Origin: Acuticoccus sp051016205
Lineage (GTDB): Bacteria; Pseudomonadota; Alphaproteobacteria; Rhizobiales; Amorphaceae
Length of the DNA: 64,000 bases
Direction of reading: 5' to 3'
Assembly (NCBI GenBank): GCA_051016205.1
Contig: CP136534.1
Span: 558,001-622,000, forward strand
Positions 35,542 to 43,371 of this stretch are shown one piece after another. The position numbers and the translations under genes were made by a program. The notes beneath the pieces were generated by a model. The model was not told the origin of the DNA, ran no database searches, and saw only the letters and a program-made list of their open reading frames with translations. Position 1 is the first letter of the stretch. Every line of letters starts with the position of its first letter.

Positions 35542-36615
35542 TCAGGCGGCGACGGTGATGCAGTGCTCACCGTCATCGAAGAGGTGGATGTTGTCCCGCC
35601 GGGCGCGCAGATGAAGGACATCGCCGAGCTTTGCCGTGTGGTCGCCAGGGGCGCGCACGGACACCTCGCCCACACCGTCCACCTCCACATAGTAGAAGCT
35701 GTCACCGCCCAAGTGTTCGGCAACGACGATGGGGCCTGAGAAGTCGGCCTCTTCGGAGCCCGTCAGCGCAATGTCTTCAGGCCTGATGCCAAGCTGCACG
35801 GGCTTGCGCCCGGCCATCACAGTGCGCTCGGTCTGAAGCGCGGTCGGGCCGACGTGGACGGAGTGGGCCGAACCGTTGGGCTGACACGGCAAGACGTTCA
35901 TGGTGGGCGAGCCGATGAAGGTGGCCACGAAGATGTTGGACGGGTTGCGATAAAGGTCGAGCGGTGCGCCCATCTGTTCGATCTTGCCGGCAGAGAAGAC
36001 GACAATCCTGTCGGCCAAGGTCATCGCCTCCACCTGGTCGTGGGTGACGTAGATCATCGTTGCATCGAGCTTTGAGCGAAGCCGCGCGATCTCGATGCGC
36101 ATTTGCACCCGCAAGGCCGCATCAAGGTTCGACAGCGGCTCGTCGAACAAGAACGCCGACGGGGCGCGCACAATGGCCCTGCCGATGGCAACGCGCTGGC
36201 GCTGGCCGCCGGAAAGGTCCTTAGGCTTGCGGTCCAGCAGCGGTTCCAGCCGCAGGATGGAGGCTGCATCGTCCACCGCAGCCTTGGTTTCGCTCTTGGA
36301 GGCGCCGGCCACCGACAGCGGGAAAGCCATGTTCTCGCGCACCGACAAATGCGGGTAGAGCGCGTAGGACTGGAACACCATGGACAGGCCGCGCTCCGGC
36401 GCTGACAGGGCGGTGACGTCCTTGCCGTCGATCTCCACCCTGCCGCTGGTCACCTCCTCGAGCCCTGCAATCAGCCGCAGCATTGTGGACTTGCCGCAGC
36501 CGGACGGGCCGACGAAGACAACGAACTCCTTGTCTTCGATGGAAAGGTCGACGCCCTTGATCACCTCAAGGGTGCCGAATGCCTTGCGGATGGTTTTCAG
36601 GTCAATCCGTGCCAT
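35542..36615 (-). CDS. Sugar ABC transporter ATPase, UgpC/MalK type
   Basis: The 357-residue ATPase has Walker A GPSGCGKSTML, signature LSGGQRQRVAIGRA, DEPLSNLDA and the H-loop THDQVEAMTLADR, followed by the OB-like regulatory domain of the MalK/UgpC group (RPEDIALTGSEE). It energises the uptake of glycosides by the two permeases encoded upstream. ATG 36615 (MARIDLKTIRKAF) is chosen over the longer frame. It is the last gene of the lacI-led operon, 10 bp before the end of which lies the GH stop-start gap. Confidence 0.92.
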   Translation of the reverse strand: MARIDLKTIRKAFGTLEVIKGVDLSIEDKEFVVFVGPSGCGKSTMLRLIAGLEEVTSGRVEIDGKDVTALSAPERGLSMVFQSYALYPHLSVRENMAFPLSVAGASKSETKAAVDDAASILRLEPLLDRKPKDLSGGQRQRVAIGRAIVRAPSAFLFDEPLSNLDAALRVQMRIEIARLRSKLDATMIYVTHDQVEAMTLADRIVVFSAGKIEQMGAPLDLYRNPSNIFVATFIGSPTMNVLPCQPNGSAHSVHVGPTALQTERTVMAGRKPVQLGIRPEDIALTGSEEADFSGPIVVAEHLGGDSFYYVEVDGVGEVSVRAPGDHTAKLGDVLHLRARRDNIHLFDDGEHCITVAA

Positions 36616-37882
36616 TGGTGTTCCTCGCCCAATCCAGCCATGCCGCAGCGGTCCATGTGAAATCGCCGCCGCCAAGGGGCGCCCCGTCGAGGGGGCTGTA
36701 GTATTCGTAAAAGCCGCCCGTCATGACGAGCGCGTGGGAATCGGCGCGCAGCTTGGCCGCGCGCTCCGTGTCGCCGCGTTCCTCAAGGCCCATGGCGATC
36801 AGCCAGTTGACCACGAGCCAGATCGGCCCGCGCCAGTAGCGCTTTTCGTCAAAGGCGGGGGCCGCGGGGTCGTAGCTCGGCACCATGTAGCGGCACGCCG
36901 CTGCCACACGCTCGAAGTGGGCTGTCAGCGCGTCCGACTTCGCAGCGTCCAGGGGTCCTGCAACGAAGCCGAGGAAGCTGGCACTGGAAACGTACTCGCC
37001 CCGATGACCGGTATGGGTGTCGAGGGTGGTGAAGGCACCCAGCTTGTCCGACCACAGGGCGTCGAGCCCGCCTTGAAGGTCGGCAAGGCGGGCTTTGGCC
37101 GCCTCGGCGATGGTGTCGAGCCCGTTGGCCGCGGCAAGGGCACACAGCGCCCTTTCGGCTCGCATCAGGATCGCCGTCATCCCAGGGTCGCAGACGAAAA
37201 AGGGCGACGTATCGCGCAGCCTCGCCTGGTCCCAACCGACGGACCGGCCAAACTCCACCAGAGCGATGTATCGGTCGTATTGCGCTTTGGTGGGGCGCAT
37301 GGCGGCGTCGATGTGGGAGAGGTCCCGCCGCTCGAACGGGGTGACGTTGTCGGCCGATACGGCGGACAACGGAGAGTCCCAGTCGGGCATGTTGTCCCGG
37401 CCGGACTCCCACGGGTGGACGACGCCGATGGCCCCCGTCTCGGGGTCGCGCCGCGCGGCCTTGAACCACGCATGCCAGCGGTCGGCCGCCTCCAGAAGGG
37501 GGACCAGACGGTCGCCCCCAAGGTGGCCACGTTCCACCAGGAGCTGCGCGGCAATGGCAAGCACAGGCGGTTGGCTGATGCCCGATGTGGGGGGATCATA
37601 GGGGGTCTGCCACACGTCTGGCCCTGGGAAGTAGCCCGTGTCCGGCGTGTGGAAGATGATGTGCGGGATCATTCCATCGCGCCATTGAGCGTCGGCGAGG
37701 GTCTCCAGCTCCCGTACGGCCCTTTCGGGGTCGCTGTGCTGGTAGCCGAGCGCGGCAAAGGCGGAGTCCCAGTTCCACTGGAAAGGGTAAAGGCCCGCAG
37801 TCGGGACGGAAAAGCCGCCCCGGTCGTTGGCGGACAGGATGGCTTCAGCCTCCCTGTCGCGTGTGGAAACGGTGGCGTTCAT
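36602..37882 (-). CDS. GH63/MGH1-like cytoplasmic glycoside hydrolase
   Basis: The 426-residue protein has no signal peptide. It shows an (alpha/alpha)6 glycosidase pattern: GLYPFQWNWDSAFAALGY, PWESGRDNMPDWDSP with a likely catalytic aspartate, YWRGPIWLVVNWL and YYSPLDGAPLGGGDFTWTAA. The WESGxDNxPxWD motif recalls mannosylglycerate and glucosylglycerate hydrolases of GH63. Sitting inside a glycoside ABC operon (4-nt overlap with the permease upstream), it probably hydrolyses the imported compound in the cytoplasm. Substrate identity is inferred; a trehalase-like activity is an alternative. Confidence 0.8.
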   Translation of the reverse strand: MNATVSTRDREAEAILSANDRGGFSVPTAGLYPFQWNWDSAFAALGYQHSDPERAVRELETLADAQWRDGMIPHIIFHTPDTGYFPGPDVWQTPYDPPTSGISQPPVLAIAAQLLVERGHLGGDRLVPLLEAADRWHAWFKAARRDPETGAIGVVHPWESGRDNMPDWDSPLSAVSADNVTPFERRDLSHIDAAMRPTKAQYDRYIALVEFGRSVGWDQARLRDTSPFFVCDPGMTAILMRAERALCALAAANGLDTIAEAAKARLADLQGGLDALWSDKLGAFTTLDTHTGHRGEYVSSASFLGFVAGPLDAAKSDALTAHFERVAAACRYMVPSYDPAAPAFDEKRYWRGPIWLVVNWLIAMGLEERGDTERAAKLRADSHALVMTGGFYEYYSPLDGAPLGGGDFTWTAAAWLDWARNTNGTD

Positions 37883-39156
37883 CCCTTCACCCCGCCGGCT
37901 GTGAGACCTTTGACCATGAAGCGTTCCGCCAGAAGAAAGAGGAAGAGGATGGGAATCGTCGTCACCACCGCGCCAGCCATCAAGTATTGGCGTGGGACCT
38001 CGGAGGAGTTGAGTGAGACCACCGCCCGCGACAGGGTGAAGATCGATGGGTTGTCCAAGAACATGAAGGCGAAGAGGAACTCGTTCCACGCAATCATGAA
38101 AACGTAGAGGCCGACCGAGGCGAGTGCCGGGAGCGACAAGGGAAGCGTGATCTTGCGGATCACACCGACGCGGGAGAGCCCGTCCATCAACCCGGCCTCC
38201 TCTAGCTCTGCGGGGACGCCTCGGAAGTATCCGGCAAGCATATAGATCGCGACCGGCAAGGTGGTGGCCGGGTATACGATCAAAAGGCCTGCAATGGTGT
38301 TTCTGAGGCCAAGTTGTGAGAACACCGCGTAGAGCGGGATGACGAGCACGATGGCCGGCACGAGGTAGATGAGAAGCACCGAGCGTGACAACGCCTGCCG
38401 GCCGGGGAAGTTGAGCCGGGCCACGGCATAGGCGCCAGGCACGGCGAAGGCGAGGCAGATAATCACCGTCAACGTCGAGACGACGAACGAGATGATCATA
38501 TAGCGGCCAAAGTCGTAGTTGGTGAAGAGCTCCACATAGGACGAAAACAGCGAGGTCAGCCCCTGGCTGAAATCGATGGAAAGGTCCAGCGGGTTCGCCA
38601 GCAGCGCCTGTTGTGTTTTGAAGCTTGTCATCAGCAACACGTAGAACGGCAAGATAACGATGATGGCGAAGAACAAGTGCCCCAGCGTCGTCAGGCTGGA
38701 GGCGACCGCAATCTCCGTTGCCCTGCGGGTCTGCCTGGCAAGGGTAATGGGCTTTAAGGACGTTGACAGGACAGCCACGAAAGCTGCCGCCGTCAGCACG
38801 AGGCCAATCCCTTGCCAGGTATAGTAACCGTGGAAGCCCGGCGCGTACGCAAAGCCAAAGGAGAAGAACAGGAGAAAGATCACCCAAGTTACGCCGCAGA
38901 TGGCCAAAAAGACGCCGTCGCGAGCATGGATGGGACGAAAGCCGATCAGCAATCCGACGAGGAGGCCCGCAAGGGCGGCGGCCCCCAAAGACGGCGTCAT
39001 CGGGAAGCCTGCAACAAGGGTCAGGGCAATGCCCCCCACAAGATGAAGGACGGCGCCCCACAAGAGGCCGAGTAAGCCTGCGGTCAGCCAGCCAGGCACG
39101 GGTGTCTTTTGAGCCACCGTGCGGCCGGGATTGGAGTGCTCCGCTGCGGCGGTCAT
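37879..39156 (-). CDS. ABC sugar permease, AglG/MalG type, with extra N-terminal helices
   Basis: The C-terminal ~280 residues are a normal MalG-type permease with the EAA loop EEAGLMDGLSRVGVIRKITL and LPFYVLLMTSFKT. Before this lie about 140 extra residues with four hydrophobic segments (for example WLTAGLLGLLWGAVLHLVGG and AALAGLLVGLLIGF), making the protein 425 residues instead of about 280-300. Both ends overlap neighbours by four bases. It forms the membrane channel with the AglF-like partner encoded just upstream. Confidence 0.9.
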   Translation of the reverse strand: MTAAAEHSNPGRTVAQKTPVPGWLTAGLLGLLWGAVLHLVGGIALTLVAGFPMTPSLGAAALAGLLVGLLIGFRPIHARDGVFLAICGVTWVIFLLFFSFGFAYAPGFHGYYTWQGIGLVLTAAAFVAVLSTSLKPITLARQTRRATEIAVASSLTTLGHLFFAIIVILPFYVLLMTSFKTQQALLANPLDLSIDFSQGLTSLFSSYVELFTNYDFGRYMIISFVVSTLTVIICLAFAVPGAYAVARLNFPGRQALSRSVLLIYLVPAIVLVIPLYAVFSQLGLRNTIAGLLIVYPATTLPVAIYMLAGYFRGVPAELEEAGLMDGLSRVGVIRKITLPLSLPALASVGLYVFMIAWNEFLFAFMFLDNPSIFTLSRAVVSLNSSEVPRQYLMAGAVVTTIPILFLFLLAERFMVKGLTAGGVKG

Positions 39157-40442
39157 AGCCCCTCTCCTTTCGGCATGGCGCGGAAATAGAGCAGCGCGAA
39201 TATCAACAGCATCACGAAGATCACCACCGCGACGGCTGCGCCTGCCCCGAGGTTCCCGACAGCAAAGCCTTGGTAGTAGACGTCTACGGTTAGCGTCCGT
39301 GTGCCCGCGGCTCCACCGGTGAGCAGAAAGATGTCGTCGAATTTGTTGAAGGTCCAAATGAAGCGCAGTAAGAACAGGACGGCCAGAATGCCCATGATCT
39401 GCGGCAAGGACAGCCGGAAGAATTTCTGGAAGGGCGTCGCGCCGTCCATGTCGGCTGCCTCATACATGTCGGTGGGGATCGACTGCATGCGCGCCAGGAT
39501 GAACAGGAACGACAGCGGGAAGTATCGCCACGCCTCGAATACGATCACCATGGCAAGCGCCAGGGGGAAGCCGAATTGTAGACCGAAGATGTCCACCGGG
39601 ACGGTGCGGGTGCCGAAAAAGTTCACCGGTTCGCCTGCGACATCCATGCGCGATAGCATCGCATTGATGACACCGGAGAACGGGTCGAACAGCACAAGCC
39701 AAGTAAATGCCATCGCAATCACGGGCGCCACGTAAGGAAACAGGTAAAGCCCGCGCAGAATGGATCGACCTTTGAATTCCCGGTTCAACAGTTGCGCCGC
39801 AATGACGCCAAGAACGATAGCGCCCAAGGTGCCGAACAGCGTGTAGACGATGGTGACCCAAAGCACGGTCAAGAATTCGTCGGAGTCGAAGACCGCGATG
39901 AAGTTGTCCAGGCTGAACGAGAGGCTCGTGAGAACGTTGGAGGCGCTGGCGGTGGTCAGAACCTCTGTGTCGCGCGGATTGATGGGGTTGGCGAGGTAGG
40001 CCTCTGTGGCGCGCACATTGATTTCCAGAGTCTCGCGTGCGCCTGGGTCGAAAGCCCCGAGGGCGCACGCGAGCGAGCCGCCGTCCAGCGTACAGCGGCG
40101 ATCAAGGTCGATGGGTTCCAGACCTTCAGGCCAAGTATCGGTAAGTGTCGTGTTCGACAGCGGGCTGTCGCGCGAAGAATTGCGCAGGCGGTATTGGAGG
40201 CGAGCCTCGTCACCCGGGTTTTCAAGGTCGCCCCTTAGCCGCTCGTTGGCGACAAGTGTGGGTGGCCGCAAGTCGGCGATCTCCACCGGCTTGAAGCTGA
40301 TCCAGATGTTCGCCGCCAAGGGCAACAAGACGATGGCCATGACGATGGCGACCGTTGGCAGCAGCATCGAGTAGGCAAGCCGCGCCTCTCGTCGTGCAAT
40401 GGGGCCGACGCCGTTGTCGGCAATCGGACTGGTGTCGCTCAT
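39153..40442 (-). CDS. ABC sugar permease, AglF/MalF type, with a DUF11-like periplasmic domain
   Basis: The first helix (MLLPTVAIVMAIVLLPLAAN) is followed by about 110 residues that look like a secreted Ig-like DUF11 domain: LQYRLRNSS, NTTLTDTWPEGLEPID, CTLDGGSLACALGAF and DPGARETLEINVRA. The other helices and the EAA loop (YEAADMDGATPFQKFFRLSLP) then follow normally. Total 429 residues. In E. coli MalF the large P2 domain sits in a later loop, so this insertion is different. It is coupled to the AglG-like gene (ATGA overlap). Confidence 0.9.
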   Translation of the reverse strand: MSDTSPIADNGVGPIARREARLAYSMLLPTVAIVMAIVLLPLAANIWISFKPVEIADLRPPTLVANERLRGDLENPGDEARLQYRLRNSSRDSPLSNTTLTDTWPEGLEPIDLDRRCTLDGGSLACALGAFDPGARETLEINVRATEAYLANPINPRDTEVLTTASASNVLTSLSFSLDNFIAVFDSDEFLTVLWVTIVYTLFGTLGAIVLGVIAAQLLNREFKGRSILRGLYLFPYVAPVIAMAFTWLVLFDPFSGVINAMLSRMDVAGEPVNFFGTRTVPVDIFGLQFGFPLALAMVIVFEAWRYFPLSFLFILARMQSIPTDMYEAADMDGATPFQKFFRLSLPQIMGILAVLFLLRFIWTFNKFDDIFLLTGGAAGTRTLTVDVYYQGFAVGNLGAGAAVAVVIFVMLLIFALLYFRAMPKGEGL

Positions 40443-40466
40443 GATCCCGCCTCCCGCGTTTTTGGC

Positions 40467-40488
40467 CGGCGGGCACGACGGCCCGCCG
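40467..40488 (-). terminator. Hairpin between the glycoside-binding protein gene and its permease gene
   Basis: CGGCGGGC-ACGACG-GCCCGCCG is a perfect 8-bp stem in the 67-bp gap after the binding-protein gene. In ABC operons such hairpins often stabilise or partly terminate the transcript so that the binding protein is made in excess. A T-run is absent in the minus-strand direction (the stem is followed by GCCAAAAA). Confidence 0.6.
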
Positions 40489-40509
40489 TTTTACTTTGGG
40501 TCGATGACG

Positions 40510-41877
40510 TTAGATCTTCGCCAGGGCGTCGTTCATCGCCGAAACGGCGGCGGGACCATCAAGCTCACCGTCCAGATACTGGCGGACGATGCGGTTGATC
40601 TCTTGGCTGTTGATCATCTTGGAGGCGAGGGCGAGTTGACCTTCGGTGACGCCCCAGCGCGAGGCGCTGTCGAGGCCCGAAACAATCTCCTCGATGGTGT
40701 CAGCGGCATAAAGCTCCGTCAAAGGGGCCTTGCGATCGACGCCCACAGGGAGGGCACGCCAGGCCTTGACGAATTTTTGCGGGTCCTCAGCATCACCCCG
40801 GCGGACGGGAAACTTGCCTTCAGGGGCGATGGAGAGGGTGGATTCGTACCCCTCCTGCATGGAGAACATAACAAACTCCATGGCCACATCGGTGTTGGCG
40901 TCTGCCGTCACGCCGAGATAGCGCACGTCGCCCCAGGCCGCACCCTCGGGGTTGGAGGGGCCTGAGAAGCGGGTGACGATGCCTGTCTTCTCGGCCAGCT
41001 CGCGGCTCGTGGGGTCGTCATTGATGGTGACGGGGGCGGAGTCGCGCAGGCCCGCCATCTCGTCCAGAATAAACGGCGACCAGATGATCATCGCGGCTTT
41101 GCCGGCAAAGTAAAGCTCGCGCGACTGTTGCCAGTAAAGGTCGCCTGGAGGTGAGGCGTCGGCGATTTTCTTGTAAAACTCAAGCACTTCGACGGTCTTG
41201 CCTTCGTCGAGCGGGGCGAACCCGTCGCCGTCCACAGGTGTCACGCCGTTGGCGAGGAAGACGTGCTCCAGCACTTGGCTCATGAAGTTTTCGTCCACCT
41301 TGGTGGCGGCGACGAAGCCGTACATGTCGGGCGGGCTGTGCAGCGCCTCCAACGCGGCCGCGACGTTTGCGTAGGAGTCGGGCGCATCGAGGCCGGCTTC
41401 GTCGAACAGGTCCTTGCGGTAGACGATCATCTGCGTCCACCCGTCGACGGGGACGGCGGCGGTCAGGCCATCGAAATCGGCCATCGCCAGCGCGCCGGGG
41501 GCAAAGGTGTCGCGGCCGAGCTCTTCGACAATCTCGTCATTGGTCTCAACGTCGAGGATGCCGTCTTCTGCCCAGGGAAGCACGTATTGGAGCGTATGGT
41601 AGATGACATCCGGCAGGTCACCTGCAGCAAAGGCAGCGGTGGCGCGTGTGCCAAGATCGGACTCCGTCACGGGAATGACTTCAACCGTGTGACCGGTCTC
41701 CGCCTCGAATGCGCGGGCCATCTCTTCCTGTTTGGCAAGGCGTTCAGGCTGTTCTTCGGTGGTCCAGTAACGGATGGTGTCGGCGTTGGCGGCCGACAGC
41801 GCCATCCCGAGCGCGGCAACGAGGATGACCCCGCGCGATGCTGTGGCCGTAAGGGCGCGCCGTGAACGATCAGACAT
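40510..41877 (-). CDS. Extracellular sugar-binding protein of the Agl-like ABC transporter
   Basis: The 455-residue protein has a signal peptide (ASRGVILVAALGMALSAANA, then DTIRYWTTEEQ) and a family 1 solute-binding fold (AAFAAGDLPDVIYHT, VPVDGWTQMIVYRKDLFDEA). It delivers a glycoside, probably an alpha-glucoside or glucosyl compatible solute, to the permeases encoded next. ATG 41877 is chosen because the signal peptide starts here and a GGGAGACA lies upstream. It follows the lacI stop by 26 bp. Confidence 0.9.
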   Translation of the reverse strand: MSDRSRRALTATASRGVILVAALGMALSAANADTIRYWTTEEQPERLAKQEEMARAFEAETGHTVEVIPVTESDLGTRATAAFAAGDLPDVIYHTLQYVLPWAEDGILDVETNDEIVEELGRDTFAPGALAMADFDGLTAAVPVDGWTQMIVYRKDLFDEAGLDAPDSYANVAAALEALHSPPDMYGFVAATKVDENFMSQVLEHVFLANGVTPVDGDGFAPLDEGKTVEVLEFYKKIADASPPGDLYWQQSRELYFAGKAAMIIWSPFILDEMAGLRDSAPVTINDDPTSRELAEKTGIVTRFSGPSNPEGAAWGDVRYLGVTADANTDVAMEFVMFSMQEGYESTLSIAPEGKFPVRRGDAEDPQKFVKAWRALPVGVDRKAPLTELYAADTIEEIVSGLDSASRWGVTEGQLALASKMINSQEINRIVRQYLDGELDGPAAVSAMNDALAKI

Positions 41878-41903
41878 ACGTGTCTCCCTGTGGTCGTTTC
41901 GTT

Positions 41904-42971
41904 TCAAGAATGTGCCGCCGGCGGCGGTCCGTCCGATGACCGGCGGATCAGCTCCGCCCGCCAGAGTTCTTGCAGGCCGGCAGGGTCTTCGCCGGCCAAG
42001 AGCGTGAGCAGCATCTCGGCGAGGCGGCGTCCCGCATGGCGGCCGCGGGTGGCCATTGTGGTGAGCGGCGGGTCGACCCAGGCGGCCGATTCCACACCGT
42101 CGCACCCGATGACGGAAAGGTCCTTCGGCACCGACAGGCCGGCATGTCCCGCCGCTTGGATGACCCCGAGGGCGGCCGCATCGGTGATGGCAAGGATGGC
42201 GGTGGGCGCCTCGCCCTTCCCCAAGAGTGCCTGGCAGGCGGCAAAGCCTGAGGCGGGGGCAAGGCCTGCCTCAATCACACGCCGTTCGGCGCCAGCCTCT
42301 GCCATGGCGCGGCGGTAGCCAGCTTCCCGCAGGCGGGAGAAGTTGTAGTTCTGAGGCCCGCCGAGGAGGGCGATCTTGCGGTGTCCGAGGGCAAGCAGGT
42401 GGCGTGTGGCGTCGTAGAATGCGACCTCGTTTTCCGTGTCGAGCCAGGCATAGCCGCTCTCATCGCGGGTGCGCCCGTGGGCAACGAATGGGGCACCTTC
42501 CCCCTTCAGGAAGGCGACTCGGGCGTCGTCCGTCTCGGTGCGGTAAATGATGAAGCCATCAACCCTGCCGTCGTCCAGGAGGCGGCGATAGCTTTCGATC
42601 GGCTCTTCGCCTGGCGCGGGCGTTGCAAACAACAGGTCATAGCCATGTTCGCCAAGGGCAGCGCTTGCCCCGCCCACGAACTCGCCCAGGAACGCTTCGC
42701 TCATGGGGGCGGGGTTGGCTTCGCGCACGATGCCGATGGTGTGGGTGGCGCCTTTGGCGAGGCGCTGGGCAAAGCTTGACGGGGAATATCCGTGCGCGAT
42801 GGCCGCCTCACGCACGCGCCTGCGGGTCTCTTCGGAGATGTCGGGATAGTTGTTGAGGGCGCGCGAGACGGTGCCCTTCGACAGCCCGATGCGGGCGGCA
42901 AGGTCGGTGATATTGAGCTTGCGTCGTGTTGGCCGGCCGCTCTGACCACGCCCCGTTCGCGCGCCGCTCAC
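41904..42971 (-). CDS. LacI family transcriptional repressor
   Basis: The 355-residue protein has an N-terminal helix-turn-helix and hinge (ITDLAARIGLSKGTVSRALN, then HGYSPSSFAQRLAKG) and a periplasmic-binding-protein-like effector domain. It is the first gene of the glycoside operon and lies about 140 bp downstream of a perfect LacI-type palindrome, so it very likely represses the operon and itself until the imported sugar or its product binds. Confidence 0.93.
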   Translation of the reverse strand: MSGARTGRGQSGRPTRRKLNITDLAARIGLSKGTVSRALNNYPDISEETRRRVREAAIAHGYSPSSFAQRLAKGATHTIGIVREANPAPMSEAFLGEFVGGASAALGEHGYDLLFATPAPGEEPIESYRRLLDDGRVDGFIIYRTETDDARVAFLKGEGAPFVAHGRTRDESGYAWLDTENEVAFYDATRHLLALGHRKIALLGGPQNYNFSRLREAGYRRAMAEAGAERRVIEAGLAPASGFAACQALLGKGEAPTAILAITDAAALGVIQAAGHAGLSVPKDLSVIGCDGVESAAWVDPPLTTMATRGRHAGRRLAEMLLTLLAGEDPAGLQELWRAELIRRSSDGPPPAAHS

Positions 42972-43111
42972 GCTGGTTTCCGGATGGTCATCCGGCCTCC
43001 CTCGCGTTTCCTCATGGCGCGACGGGTGGCGGCTCTAACGGCCGCTCTTGTCTGCGCCTTTCCCTTGGCCTGGCGGGCTAGGAGCCGCTCGGCACTGTCA
43101 TAACACTGTCG

Positions 43112-43133
43112 CCGAAACCGGTTTCGGTGTCAA
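43112..43133 (-). promoter_or_regulatory. LacI-type operator abutting a -35 box
   Basis: CCGAAACCGGTTTCGG (43112-43127) is a perfect 16-bp palindrome with the central AAACCGGTTT typical of LacI/GalR-family operators. On the minus strand it directly follows TTGACA (43128-43133), a perfect -35 hexamer, so it occupies the promoter spacer. The -10 is weak (GACAGT at 17-bp spacing). A bound repressor would occlude the polymerase. Confidence 0.75.
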
Positions 43134-43300
43134 CAGGTCTCGTCACGGTTGTCGCACCTGCCGCCGGGGCGCGTCAGGTTGGTGGCGTTTCCCGACATGT
43201 AATGTGAAGCTGGCGACAGCCTGGGGCCGGCACGTTTAGCAATACTTGCTTTCGGTGGAAAACGCGGTGGAGTTCCTTCAGACCGTCGACAAAATCGACA
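43134..43300. other. Non-coding stretch between the glycoside-operon promoter and the oxidase/ABC operon terminator
   Basis: No gene, repeat or further operator copy was recognised between the -35 box at 43133 and the hairpin at 43301. Confidence 0.35.
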
Positions 43301-43317
43301 GACGATGCGTCATCGTC
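43301..43317 (-). terminator. Probable terminator of the oxidase/peptide-ABC operon
   Basis: GACGATG-CGT-CATCGTC is a perfect 7-bp hairpin about 55 bp after the stop of the dual ATPase gene. In the minus-strand direction it is followed by TGTCGATTTTG, a weak T-rich tract. Confidence 0.5.
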
Positions 43318-43371
43318 GCTGTGTATCGAGAGTACGGTGGCGGACTTTCGGCGTAATCCGTTCGGTCGACC

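Noticed and set aside
36602..37882. Periplasmic trehalase (GH37)
   Set aside because: No signal peptide is present, and the WESGxDN motif fits GH63-like glycerate-glycoside hydrolases better.
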